From: a virus
DNA: 44,704 nucleotides
IMG/VR virus record: IMGVR_UViG_3300042301_000543
Location: 1 to 44,704 of that record
Direction: 5' to 3' (one strand)
Shown here: one piece after another, positions 27,159 through 34,701 of the stretch
Layout: every line of letters begins with the position of its first letter
Position numbering within the stretch: the first letter of the stretch is position 1
Notes under the pieces: model-generated
What the model saw: the letters and a program-made list of their open reading frames with translations, nothing else
The model's database searches: none
What the model was told of the DNA's origin: nothing
Program-made: the position numbers and the translations under genes

Positions 27159-29440
27159 TAGCTAATTATTTGACTGGTTGTCCCATTGTTCTTGTATCTT
27201 GCAAATTTAATGCTTATTTTTGACTCTTTTCTTTCAGGCTGATACATGTGCTTTTGATTAGCCATAATAGCTAAACCAGAACTAATAGAGGCATCATATT
27301 TTGTTCTATTACTAATATCAAACTTCGCCCAATCATTTAAAGTTCTATTAAAATACATTGATCCCATTTCTGAAGAATCTCTGTAAGCAGCCTCAACATC
27401 AAGTCCAACATTTTTTTCAATGTATGTCTCAATCGCTGATGCGTGTGCTTGTCTCACATCTTCACTTGAGTTAGGTATACCTCCAAGTTCCCTCTCTGTT
27501 GTAGACAACTTAGATAAAGGCTTATCAGGTCTATTCAAGCAAAAGTGTCTATACCCCCTATTTTTAAAGTGGTACAATAATCTTGGCTTGTTATTTTCTG
27601 CTAAAACTGGCATGCCATAAAAGAAACACGCCATTAATACTTCTTCAAAAAATATCTCTGCTGTCTGAGGTCTTGCTACATATTCTAAAAAGAACTCATT
27701 ACTTGGTGCGTCCTCCATGTTAAACTTAGTAAGACCATGCAGTGCTCCATTAGATCCAAAACCATCTACGGTTCCAGATATGTCGTATGAGTCACAACCA
27801 AACGCACCGATGTGTTCATTCATTGGGTAAAATAAATCACCCTTTCTTTCTACTCTATTCTGAAGACCACGTGGAGGAACCCAGGATATATTGAATCTAC
27901 CTCTTGGATCTGGGGTCCAAATAACCTCACTGTCCTTCTTACCATCTCTCCAGCTAAAGAATCCTCTAGTAGTAAAACTACCAGCTATCAAACTGTCGTT
28001 GAAGTCAATCTGAGTATAGATCTTTGTGAGGTTAAATATAGATTGCTTACTTTCATCTCTGAATGCGTGAGACTCTGTTCTAGGGTACTGACGGTAGAAC
28101 TCGTTAAGGGCATCAGGATCGCTTTTAAGAGACTTTACCTCATTCTCCCAATAGTCTATAGCCCCAATGCTTATCGCCTCACCATCGACACCTATGATGG
28201 CTCTATCAGGCTTTCTAAATACTGGCATACCATACTTATCTATGAAGCCTTCCATGTTCCACTCCATAGGTATGAACAAAGCATAAAGCCCAGACTTAGT
28301 CTGATCGTTATCAGACCTCTTGTTTGGTCTTGAATCCTCGTACAATCTCTTAAAGTTCTCACCACCCTTGTCAAGAGCGTTCGATGTAGATCCCATCATA
28401 CACTTGCCAATGATCTTTCTACCTAGACGCAAACATGTTTTTGTTACACGCCAGTTATTCAAAATATTATTTGGTTGTGACCACTTACCACTTTCATCAT
28501 GTACTAATAGCTGTAACTTTTCACCATCGTAACTGTTGTCAGCAGTATTCTTCCAGTCAATAGTAGTGTTAAGACCTTCCTCTGGCTCCTCCTCATTGTG
28601 CATCGTCTTAAAGTTCTTTGCAGTAATCTTAGAGGATGGAATCCTAAATGCCAACTCAGTTCTTGGATTATCCATACCATCCTGAATAGGCTTGAAAAAA
28701 AACGGATAATTTCTAAACGTAGGAACAACTTTATCCGTAAACATCGTCTTTGCATCTGGACCAGTCTTTGACAATATCCCTATACGTCCGTTGTGGATGT
28801 TTGTACCAATATTAACTATCTCACCGTCTGCCATGTAAGAAAAACCAGAACGTCTGATCTTTAAGTACACCATACCAAACGATCGTGGATCAGCCTTGCA
28901 AGCCTCCCAGTAAATGTAAAGTATTCTATTAGCCTCTCTGAAGTCTGGGAAACCAACGTCAATGCTAGACCACTGTAAGTACATGTAGTGACCACCAGTG
29001 ATATATGTTGACAATCCGTTGTTCTTAAACCACAATCCGTTATCCCTCCTGTCAAACTCAGTGTCAATGTAATCTACCCAGTTATTTCTAAACTGAAGAG
29101 TCATCTTGTTCCACTGGAATATTGATTTTATTTTAGATAGTGCTGATGGAAATTCAAACCTCTCCCAGTACTGATCTTCTTTTTTTGCAGATCTGCTGTA
29201 AACTTTCTTTGGCTCCTCTGGTAAAGCTATCTTAAGCCCATTGATTTGATATATCTCACCTATAGTACCATCCTTAGATATGACCACAAGATCATACTCA
29301 GAATTATACCCATACTGGTATATCTTTTTAGTATTACCCTTGATTCTATCATTTTCGGGTATAACTTTAATAATAGTGTACAGGGATTTACCCGTGTCTC
29401 TTTGCTCTTCGTTCAGCAAATCCACCTTTTCCAGTTTCAT
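27158..29440 (-). CDS. terL: Terminase large subunit (TerL)
   Basis: A 760-residue packaging motor. The ATPase domain has a non-canonical Walker A (KIRRSGFSYM, 194-203, in place of GxxxxGKS/T), Walker B LLVHDES (311-317) and the coupling motif GSTSNALDKGG (350-360). The RNase H-like nuclease begins at IGAFGCDSYDISG, with D550 as the first metal-binding Asp. The RRxGxS form of Walker A is seen in TerLs of this phage group. About 110 residues precede the ATPase core, an N-terminal extension of unknown use. The start (ATG 29438-29440) overlaps the upstream small gene by 53 nt; there is no other Met until about residue 113, so I keep it. Confidence 0.95.
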   Translation of the reverse strand: MKLEKVDLLNEEQRDTGKSLYTIIKVIPENDRIKGNTKKIYQYGYNSEYDLVVISKDGTIGEIYQINGLKIALPEEPKKVYSRSAKKEDQYWERFEFPSALSKIKSIFQWNKMTLQFRNNWVDYIDTEFDRRDNGLWFKNNGLSTYITGGHYMYLQWSSIDVGFPDFREANRILYIYWEACKADPRSFGMVYLKIRRSGFSYMADGEIVNIGTNIHNGRIGILSKTGPDAKTMFTDKVVPTFRNYPFFFKPIQDGMDNPRTELAFRIPSSKITAKNFKTMHNEEEPEEGLNTTIDWKNTADNSYDGEKLQLLVHDESGKWSQPNNILNNWRVTKTCLRLGRKIIGKCMMGSTSNALDKGGENFKRLYEDSRPNKRSDNDQTKSGLYALFIPMEWNMEGFIDKYGMPVFRKPDRAIIGVDGEAISIGAIDYWENEVKSLKSDPDALNEFYRQYPRTESHAFRDESKQSIFNLTKIYTQIDFNDSLIAGSFTTRGFFSWRDGKKDSEVIWTPDPRGRFNISWVPPRGLQNRVERKGDLFYPMNEHIGAFGCDSYDISGTVDGFGSNGALHGLTKFNMEDAPSNEFFLEYVARPQTAEIFFEEVLMACFFYGMPVLAENNKPRLLYHFKNRGYRHFCLNRPDKPLSKLSTTERELGGIPNSSEDVRQAHASAIETYIEKNVGLDVEAAYRDSSEMGSMYFNRTLNDWAKFDISNRTKYDASISSGLAIMANQKHMYQPERKESKISIKFARYKNNGTTSQIIS

Positions 29441-29666
29441 CCTTGTCTGTTTTATTTAGCAGTTCTTCCTCTGCCTCAATCCTGTCAAGTATCTCAAACG
29501 CATCAAATATAGCCAGCTTCTTAGTGGCAGCAGCGTTCTTAAGCTTGTCAGCAGAAAGGTCTTCCTCGCCTCCAGAGATAATCCTCTCCTCAGCAACCTC
29601 TATCAAGTGCATTACAGCCTTTCGGCCAGCACTGATAATCTTTCTCTTAGTTTCATTTAACTCCAT
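29388..29666 (-). CDS. Candidate terminase small subunit (92 aa)
   Basis: Short, charged and all-helical, with a segment (DLSADKLKNAAATKKLAIFD, then AFEILDRIEAEE) and a C-terminal GGFAERRAKRHG. It lies immediately upstream of terL and overlaps it, the classical small-terminase position. Small terminases are small oligomeric helical DNA-binding proteins, which fits. I do not see a clear helix-turn-helix, so the assignment rests on position, size and composition. The C-terminal 17 residues are encoded in the overlap with the TerL start. Confidence 0.6.
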   Translation of the reverse strand: MELNETKRKIISAGRKAVMHLIEVAEERIISGGEEDLSADKLKNAAATKKLAIFDAFEILDRIEAEEELLNKTDKDETGKGGFAERRAKRHG

Positions 29667-30231
29667 TTAGCTCTAGGCAAACATTTTTAGAATACATCCT
29701 GTAGAGTATGACACCGTCTATCTCAAACTCATACTCGCTTTCTGGTATAAATGCAACCTTATCACCACTATTCAAACCCTTATCTATAAGATCTTGGTTA
29801 GGGTATATTAGTGTGCCTCTCAAGTATTCCTCACTTCCAATCTTTGAAAGAATGTAGTTATCCATTCTTTTTTCTGGCATGACAAAGCAATACCTTGAGT
29901 ACGCCTTCCACTCGTTATCCCTCTTGTAAAGGTAGAACTGGTCATCGTCAATCAAGAAGATGTTCTCAAATAAGTATGATCTACCACTACGCTCATTACC
30001 ATTAATGTCGTTGTAGTACTTAAATACGTTGTGGTGTACGATCACAGTATCTCCTGGCATTACTTCTCCAGTGTACCCTATAGGCGTTGCAAGAACCTTA
30101 GCATATCTATTTGATGCTTTATGGTCCTCCTTTGAAGAGCTAGTTATAAAATCTATTCCTGAAATGCTCTTCACGTTATCATACCTAGAACCACCAACTG
30201 GTTCTACAATAAAGTGAAATGGTGATCTCAT
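29653..30231 (-). CDS. GroES-like fold protein (192 aa), near packaging genes
   Basis: Reads like an enlarged co-chaperonin. An opening strand (FHFIVEPVGGSRYDN) is followed by SNRYAKVLATPIGYTGEVMPG then DTVIVHHNVFKYY, equivalent to the 'G-x-V-..-G-D-.V' barrel of GroES. A second half repeats the theme (LIDKGLNSGDKVAFIPESEY, ILYRMYSKNVCLEL). Proteins like this are labelled co-chaperonin GroES in some phage genomes, from memory. It is twice the usual GroES length and distinct from the canonical groES at 42600-42881. It overlaps both neighbours by 4-14 nt. It could be a barrel-fold structural protein rather than a working chaperonin lid. Confidence 0.6.
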   Translation of the reverse strand: MRSPFHFIVEPVGGSRYDNVKSISGIDFITSSSKEDHKASNRYAKVLATPIGYTGEVMPGDTVIVHHNVFKYYNDINGNERSGRSYLFENIFLIDDDQFYLYKRDNEWKAYSRYCFVMPEKRMDNYILSKIGSEEYLRGTLIYPNQDLIDKGLNSGDKVAFIPESEYEFEIDGVILYRMYSKNVCLELNGVK

Positions 30232-30461
30232 TCAAAGTCTAAATTAAACTCCAAAGTTGCTGGCATGTTCTCGTTAAAGGTCTTCCATAAGTATATCTCA
30301 CCTGATCCTTCCTCACCATGAATAACAAATATCTCGATCCGTCTATTGACTTCTCTGATAAGATGTATTCTATAGGTGTCGTTAAATACAGGCTGACCTA
30401 TAACGTAGTGCATAGAACTACCCTTGTAGTCTGCACCAATAGATACTTTACGAATTACCAT
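30228..30461 (-). CDS. Small conserved phage protein, unknown function (77 aa)
   Basis: A beta-rich small protein with a conserved-looking opening (VIRKVSIGADYKGSSMHYVIG) and a C-terminal acidic strand (TLEFNLDFE). I recognise this as a recurrent neighbour of the packaging genes in Bacteroidota phages, without known function. It overlaps the upstream coiled-coil gene by 14 nt and the GroES-like gene by 4 nt (ATGA), which supports translation. Confidence 0.75.
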   Translation of the reverse strand: MVIRKVSIGADYKGSSMHYVIGQPVFNDTYRIHLIREVNRRIEIFVIHGEEGSGEIYLWKTFNENMPATLEFNLDFE

Positions 30462-30678
30462 TGGTCACCTCGCCTGTTTTTAGGTCAATAACTGCGTTCT
30501 CTCCGAACTCAGCCTTGATAGCTTCTTCTTCTTGGAAGATCTGCTCAGATACTTTTGAAAGTTGAATGAAAAGCCCCTGCTTCTCAATTTCGATCTCAGC
30601 GATTCTTAGCTTAGCTGTTGCATAAGCTACTCGTAAACTGTGGATCTTTTCTAGTTGTGTTTTTTCGATTTGTGCCAT
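30448..30678 (-). CDS. Small coiled-coil protein (76 aa)
   Basis: Residues 1-60 form one predicted coiled coil (KTQLEKIHSLRVAYATAKLR, QLSKVSEQIFQEEEAIKAEF). A short beta tail follows (NAVIDLKTGEVTNGNS). There is no catalytic motif. It starts the packaging gene run, 10 nt after the spanin-like gene stop, and overlaps the next gene. Function unknown. Confidence 0.75.
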   Translation of the reverse strand: MAQIEKTQLEKIHSLRVAYATAKLRIAEIEIEKQGLFIQLSKVSEQIFQEEEAIKAEFGENAVIDLKTGEVTNGNS

Positions 30679-30688
30679 TTGATTTTTA

Positions 30689-31216
30689 TTAAAATATTCT
30701 TCTTCCTATTCTTATTGTGTTTGAATTATCGAATCCTCTTGAATAGCCTAGCTCCCACTTCTTGTGTACAAATGTTAGGCCAACAGAAAGATGATTATTA
30801 ATTGTGTATGAAGCGTTTGCGTACAATGATGAACGCTCTATTTTCTTTTCAATTATCGTGCTTGTTACTGGGATATTAAAGTCTGGTTTAAACTCTAGAT
30901 CTAAAAGATGTCCTGCTGTTGAAGCCTTGTAACCTAGATCTCCAAACTCAGTCTTCTGTACTCCCTCAAAAACATTTACTGGGTACTTAACCTCGTTGAT
31001 AATAGTGTCACGCAAATAGATTGGCTTAGGAACATCAATAAAAACAAACTCCTTAAACGGAACGTGCTTTGTCTCATACTTGATCTTAACTTCTTGCTCT
31101 TTATCTTGAATTGATAGAACACCAAATACAAATCCAACAACTACAGCAAGTAGGTGGCTATAGTATCTACGGATGGAAATACTTTTGAGTTTTCTTAATG
31201 CGTTGTTCAATTCCAT
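30689..31216 (-). CDS. Membrane-anchored envelope protein, spanin candidate (175 aa)
   Basis: Residues about 19-36 are one strong hydrophobic helix (HLLAVVVGFVFGVLSI) after a basic N-terminus (RKLKSISIRRYY), so the rest should face the periplasm. A charged middle follows (DKEQEVKIKYETKHVPFKEF). The last 45 residues are alternating amphipathic strands (LYANASYTINNHLSVGLTF, WELGYSRGFD), ending in a terminal Phe (IGRRIF), as in outer-membrane beta proteins. The start overlaps the endolysin 3' end by 50 nt, so it belongs to the lysis cassette. An inner-membrane anchor with an outer-membrane-type end is what a one-protein spanin needs. There is no lipobox, so it is not a classical o-spanin. Confidence 0.75.
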   Translation of the reverse strand: MELNNALRKLKSISIRRYYSHLLAVVVGFVFGVLSIQDKEQEVKIKYETKHVPFKEFVFIDVPKPIYLRDTIINEVKYPVNVFEGVQKTEFGDLGYKASTAGHLLDLEFKPDFNIPVTSTIIEKKIERSSLYANASYTINNHLSVGLTFVHKKWELGYSRGFDNSNTIRIGRRIF

Positions 31217-31760
31217 TTAGTCCTCCATTTATCCGCTTGCTTACAGCGGTTATTGATTTGTCTGACAAATCTTTACATAATGCAAATATGCGATTTTTTT
31301 CGAAGAACCACAAGGCTATCTCAAAACCATACTGAAGAGTCAGATCTGGGTTCTCCACAAAGTCTACGCCAAAGTGTTTTGAAGCGTTCTCGTAGTTGGC
31401 CTTACCAGTTAGATGAATAGGTGTTCTTCCTCTGTATTTCCATCCATCTCCTGACGATTCTGGACCGTTACCCATCCTGTTAGCATAAGCAATGTTAGCA
31501 ATGTTTTGAGGCTTCCTTGCGTTAGCCATAGCAGTTTTTTCATTGAAGTATTTTGGGAAAGTTTTTAATAATCCTTGAGCTGAATAATTCAGGTTTTCAA
31601 CAAATGCTGTAAATCCAGCAGTCTCGTGATCACACTGACCAAAAAAATGAGCACACTCTATAGGGTTTAATTTATGTTTCTCCGCAAACTTACTTACAGT
31701 TACTTTTCCAATAACCCCGTCATCCTTGATACCAAGTGACTTTTGTAGATCTCTTACCAT
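31167..31760 (-). CDS. Endolysin, GH19-type peptidoglycan glycosidase (197 aa)
   Basis: The N-terminus resembles a short peptidoglycan-binding repeat (LQKSLGIKDDGVIGKVT). The GH19 core has the catalytic-Glu motif CDHETAGF (E46) and NRMGNGPESSGDGWKYRGR, followed by TPIHLTGKANY. Many relatives read GPIQLTGR at the latter site, so T and H are minor substitutions. A second cysteine-containing helix (FFEKNRIFALCKDL) and a terminal basic segment complete the fold. It cleaves the glycan chain of peptidoglycan at the end of infection. It overlaps the holin stop by 7 nt and the spanin candidate by 50 nt. No signal peptide is seen, so it needs the holin to reach the wall. Confidence 0.9.
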   Translation of the reverse strand: MVRDLQKSLGIKDDGVIGKVTVSKFAEKHKLNPIECAHFFGQCDHETAGFTAFVENLNYSAQGLLKTFPKYFNEKTAMANARKPQNIANIAYANRMGNGPESSGDGWKYRGRTPIHLTGKANYENASKHFGVDFVENPDLTLQYGFEIALWFFEKNRIFALCKDLSDKSITAVSKRINGGLNGIEQRIKKTQKYFHP

Positions 31761-32224
31761 GACTCCATCCAGTTAGATAACCTTTTCAATATTTTCTCTA
31801 AAGGAGTCTTAACTGATTTTGGAGGATTTAGTTTGTAAAGGTTTTTAATTGCAGACACGGCTTCAAAAGCCATAAGAACAGAAAGTGCTGCTGAATCAAC
31901 AATGTCGCTAAAAAAACTTTCTTTACCACCAATTTTTGCGTTATCAATTATGCCAATAAGCATAACAGACATCGCTATGTATCCAAGCTTCTTAATAAAG
32001 CCACTCATCCCCCTAGTGGCACTAAATCTTTTTTCCTTAATGGCGAGCCATGAACCGAATACTGTGTCAAATAAAACTAGAAGCCCTATGCTTACTAGAA
32101 AGTCCCAGTCATTAAAAACATATCTCTCAAAGAGATATATCACTGGAGTACCAATGAATGCTGAGTGAATTCCGAATGTTAAGTTATCGCTGATAGTCCA
32201 GGGGGATAGGGCTTTTACTTGCAT
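31754..32224 (-). CDS. Holin, phage_holin_4/toxin-secretion-type (156 aa)
   Basis: Three to four hydrophobic segments at about residues 14-33, 39-60, 76-95 and 105-125. It has the family-type DxxFG core in LVLFDTVFGSWLAIKEKRF, a Gly-rich SGFIKKLGYIAM segment, and a basic C-terminal tail (KTPLEKILKRLSNWMESW). Holins of this family oligomerise in the inner membrane and open it for the endolysin at a set time. The endolysin follows with a 7-nt overlap. The gene is preceded by a promoter-like sequence and a terminator-like hairpin ending about 20 nt before the ATG. Confidence 0.85.
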   Translation of the reverse strand: MQVKALSPWTISDNLTFGIHSAFIGTPVIYLFERYVFNDWDFLVSIGLLVLFDTVFGSWLAIKEKRFSATRGMSGFIKKLGYIAMSVMLIGIIDNAKIGGKESFFSDIVDSAALSVLMAFEAVSAIKNLYKLNPPKSVKTPLEKILKRLSNWMESW

Positions 32225-32243
32225 CTTACTAATCTATTGACAA

Positions 32244-32285
32244 AAAGAAATCCCACCACAGCGTATGCTGAAATGGGAGTTCTTT
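32244..32285 (-). terminator. Terminator-like hairpin in the holin leader
   Basis: Minus-strand arms AAAGAACTCCCA and TGGGATTTCTTT (32274-32285 and 32244-32255, one mismatch) enclose a smaller perfect stem CAGC/GCTG with loop. The outer arm continues into TTTCTTTTTG, a U-rich tract. It ends about 20 nt before the holin ATG. It can terminate fibre-module transcription, or act as an attenuator for the lysis genes if transcription starts at the -7 box at 32317. Confidence 0.65.
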
Positions 32286-32316
32286 ACCATGTTTAATACT
32301 GTATCCTTCATGGATA

Positions 32317-32345
32317 CAAATATAGCTATTTCAAGAATAGCTCAA
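32317..32345 (-). promoter_or_regulatory. Candidate lysis-cassette promoter
   Basis: Minus strand TTG (32343-32345), 18 nt, then TATATTTG (32317-32324): this fits the Bacteroidota -33/-7 pattern. It lies at the 3' end of the gene at 32326-32721, giving a leader of about 85 nt before the holin ATG. Two inverted repeats overlap or flank it: TGTATCC/GGATACA (32300-32318) and AGCTATT/AATAGCT (32324-32342). Confidence 0.5.
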
Positions 32346-32721
32346 TGAAAACTGGGTATGATTCACTTGACTTAAAATCAAAATCATCTATTGAAAAAGA
32401 GAAGTCATTAAAGTCAATCTCCTCATCAAATAACTCAGCCCTAACGGTACTATAGTTTAGAAAAGCTTCACTCTCAAAGAATTCCTTTGTTTGTTCTGGC
32501 TCTGTCTCACCAAAGTACTTTTTAAATAGTTCTTTTTCAGATTCAGCAACGTGTTCAAATTCTTTTTCAACTTCTTTTGAAAGTTTTGAAAGATGATACT
32601 TTGCTTTAAAATGAATCTCCTGCAAAAGCAGTCCCTTGTAGAAAACTTGTCCAGTTGTCCGATCAGACAACCCATTAAGCTCTTGTCTTAAGAGCACGAG
32701 GTCTTTTAATTTAAGTTTCAT
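32326..32721 (-). CDS. Conserved hypothetical phage protein (131 aa)
   Basis: The N-terminus MKLKLKDLVLLRQELNGL followed by TGQVFYKGLL is a pattern recurring in Bacteroidota phage genomes near fibre or lysis genes, function unknown. The rest is a charged helical segment (LSKEVEKEFEHVAESEKELF), then a strongly acidic C-terminus (FDEEIDFNDFSFSIDDFDF). No membrane helix. A TATATTTG box lies 18 nt before the ATG, so it may have its own promoter. It could be an assembly factor or a regulator; nothing in the sequence decides. Confidence 0.75.
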   Translation of the reverse strand: MKLKLKDLVLLRQELNGLSDRTTGQVFYKGLLLQEIHFKAKYHLSKLSKEVEKEFEHVAESEKELFKKYFGETEPEQTKEFFESEAFLNYSTVRAELFDEEIDFNDFSFSIDDFDFKSSESYPVFIELFLK

Positions 32722-32738
32722 AAAGATTTAATTTTTGA

Positions 32739-32746
32739 CAAATATA
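32739..32746 (-). promoter_or_regulatory. -7 box before the 131-residue gene
   Basis: TATATTTG on the minus strand, 17 nt upstream of the ATG at 32721 and 10 nt after the stop of the preceding gene. A TTA, not TTG, is present 21 nt upstream. Identical to the box in the groEL promoter. Confidence 0.45.
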
Positions 32747-32756
32747 CTACTATTTT

Positions 32757-33089
32757 TTATTCTGCACTAACTACTGGATCAGGATTAACTGGCTCAGGAG
32801 CTGGTGGTACAGGTGGGACATAGTCACCAGTGATGGTTAGGTTTAGCTCTGCTGCTACCCAGTCCCATGCGTAGGAGTCCACTTCCCATTGAGCGTATGC
32901 TTCACCAGTCATGCTCAAGTTTCCTTGTGCCACTTGTTGAGATACATTCCCCTCAACTGTTTGAGAAAATAGCTGATAATAGAATGTCGCACTTGTTCCT
33001 AGTGTAACATTTACAGCGTAAGCGTTTAAGATAGTTGCCTCTACTGTTTGTCCGTTGTCCCAGATTGAGACTGCTTCGATTGTTTTCAT
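32757..33089 (-). CDS. Small fibre-module protein with Pro-rich tail (110 aa)
   Basis: A beta-rich domain of about 90 residues (EAVSIWDNGQTVEATILNAY, ATFYYQLFSQTVEGNVSQQV, YAQWEVDSYAWDWVAAELNL) ends in a Pro/Glu/Val-rich tail (PPVPPAPEPVNPDP). Small proteins with the FYYQL...QGNL...YAxWxxDxYAxDW pattern accompany tail-fibre genes in Bacteroidota phages; I recall the pattern but no function. It lies downstream of the two fibre genes, separated from them by the 29-bp repeat copy. Possible fibre chaperone, fibre tip or assembly protein. Confidence 0.75.
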   Translation of the reverse strand: MKTIEAVSIWDNGQTVEATILNAYAVNVTLGTSATFYYQLFSQTVEGNVSQQVAQGNLSMTGEAYAQWEVDSYAWDWVAAELNLTITGDYVPPVPPAPEPVNPDPVVSAE

Positions 33090-33121
33090 TTGTTTGTTGT
33101 TTATAATTATTTAATCGTTTA

Positions 33122-33150
33122 CGATGTCCCCGTATTCTTGCTCATTAGTT
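33122..33150 (-). repeat. 29-bp direct repeat, downstream copy (start-codon fragment)
   Basis: Identical over 29 bp to 34678-34706, where it forms the start of the 510-residue fibre gene. Here the same ATGAGCAAGAATACGGGG text is followed by a stop, encoding only MSKNTGTS (minus strand 33119-33145). It lies between the fibre gene stop and the 110-residue gene start. Probably the relic of a duplication or recombination. Confidence 0.9.
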
Positions 33151-33168
33151 ATTTTAAAATATTAATTT

Positions 33169-34701
33169 TTACATATCTACTATTGCTGCATAAGCAGTTA
33201 CGTTATATGTCGCAGCATTTGAAACTGAAATATTTAATGTTCTTAATGCACCACTTCCTCCAATACTAAAGGTTGCAGCACCAACGTATCCACTTGACCA
33301 ATCATTTGATGCAATAACACTTATAGCTGAATTAGGTGTTCCCCAACCAGTATCAGTTGCACCTATAAACAATAAATATTGTCTTTGAGCATTTGCGTTA
33401 TTATTCCATCGGATAGTTACAGAAATAAGAATATTTGTACGAATATTAAAATAACTAGATGACACCAATGTAAAAGTTGAATTAGTCGTAATATTAACAC
33501 TTTCAACAGCACCAACTTCAACTTTAGCAGTACTTAATGTACCTGAAAATAATCCTGATCCATTAACATTTAATTTTCTACCATTGTCTGAAACCGTTCC
33601 AATACCAATATTACCATTAGTTGTATTTATATTAAATTGAGGAGTACTACTTGTTCCAAGGGATATAGAACTGTTACCTAATATAAATCTAGCAGAATTA
33701 CCTCTTGCATTAACAATATGAAACTGGAATTGATTAGCAACATACTGTTGAATAGTTCTTCCATTACCATCAGTATCAAAATATATACTGTTACCAACTC
33801 CTTCTACATGAATATTACCATTTACACCAAGTTTTTCTAACAGACTACTTGCTCCAATACCAACATTACCACCTGATGTAATGGTCAGTCGTGGTGCATC
33901 ATTTGTTTCAAAACGCATTCCAATATTAGAGGAAGTGCCTAAACGAATAATATCTGCATTATCATATTTAAAAGTGGCATTTCTAACTGTACCACTTGAA
34001 TTTCTGCCTTCTAAATCAACTTGTGCTTCTCCATTTGTTGCAGTAGATTGAAGCGTTAACACTGAGCCTCCACTTGACCTAATTACTGATAAATTACCAC
34101 TAAACCGCCCTGTTCCGTTAACGTCTAGCTTAAAATTAGGATCACTTGTAGCAGTTCCAATAACTACGTTTTGAGTTGATTGAAATATTCTTAATGCTTG
34201 TGTACCTATTGAGCCATCACTACCAACATTAATTCTAAAGTCATAAACACTTCCAGTATAACCTAGTCTCCATGTTCCACTAGCACCTCCACCTTGTCTA
34301 AATGCTAACCAAGCTTGGTCTGCATCACCTAATTTTGAAATAGTTATAGCATTACCAAGAGTTGATAAGCTTCTGTCAATTGTTAGGTTTCTTTCAGAAG
34401 CATTAAACAAAAAATTTGAACTACCTGTTATAGCAGAACCTGATGACCAATAAGTTACCTGTCCTGTTGAGCCCGTACCTGTTACTGGATTAGTAAGTAA
34501 GCCTTGAGCACCTATGTCTGAGAGGAGTTCTGCGCCTGTACGGTATTTAATAATGCCTGTGTCTGAGACTAGGAACCTGTCAGTATCAGTAGTAGCATTA
34601 GCAATAGTGTTTACATCTAAGCTTCCTGCAATGCCCACATCCCCATTGGCACCTAAGTCAAAGTAGTTTATTAATTCCGATGTCCCCGTATTCTTGCTCA
34701 T
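33169..34701 (-). CDS. Tail fibre / receptor-binding-type protein, secondary (510 aa)
   Basis: Gly/Ser/Thr/Asn-rich beta protein made of repeated units with the pattern xIGTxxxxxxKLDVNGTGRFSG (VVIGTATSDPNFKLDVNG, NVGIGASSLLEKLGVNG, NIGIGTVSDNGRKLNVNG). The same units occur near the C-terminus of the 1925-residue fibre. The C-terminal 110 residues are a different beta domain (FTLVSSSYFNIRTNILISVT, NISVSNAATYNVTAYAAIVD). There is no S74 autochaperone. It overlaps the upstream fibre stop by one base (TAATG). Likely a second fibre or the receptor-binding tip. Its first 29 bp are duplicated downstream of its stop. Confidence 0.8.
   Translation of the reverse strand: MSKNTGTSELINYFDLGANGDVGIAGSLDVNTIANATTDTDRFLVSDTGIIKYRTGAELLSDIGAQGLLTNPVTGTGSTGQVTYWSSGSAITGSSNFLFNASERNLTIDRSLSTLGNAITISKLGDADQAWLAFRQGGGASGTWRLGYTGSVYDFRINVGSDGSIGTQALRIFQSTQNVVIGTATSDPNFKLDVNGTGRFSGNLSVIRSSGGSVLTLQSTATNGEAQVDLEGRNSSGTVRNATFKYDNADIIRLGTSSNIGMRFETNDAPRLTITSGGNVGIGASSLLEKLGVNGNIHVEGVGNSIYFDTDGNGRTIQQYVANQFQFHIVNARGNSARFILGNSSISLGTSSTPQFNINTTNGNIGIGTVSDNGRKLNVNGSGLFSGTLSTAKVEVGAVESVNITTNSTFTLVSSSYFNIRTNILISVTIRWNNNANAQRQYLLFIGATDTGWGTPNSAISVIASNDWSSGYVGAATFSIGGSGALRTLNISVSNAATYNVTAYAAIVDM

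Noticed and set aside
33119-33145. Eight-residue MSKNTGTS frame as a real leader peptide gene
   Set aside because: It is explained by the 29-bp duplicate of the fibre gene start; nothing else supports translation or function.
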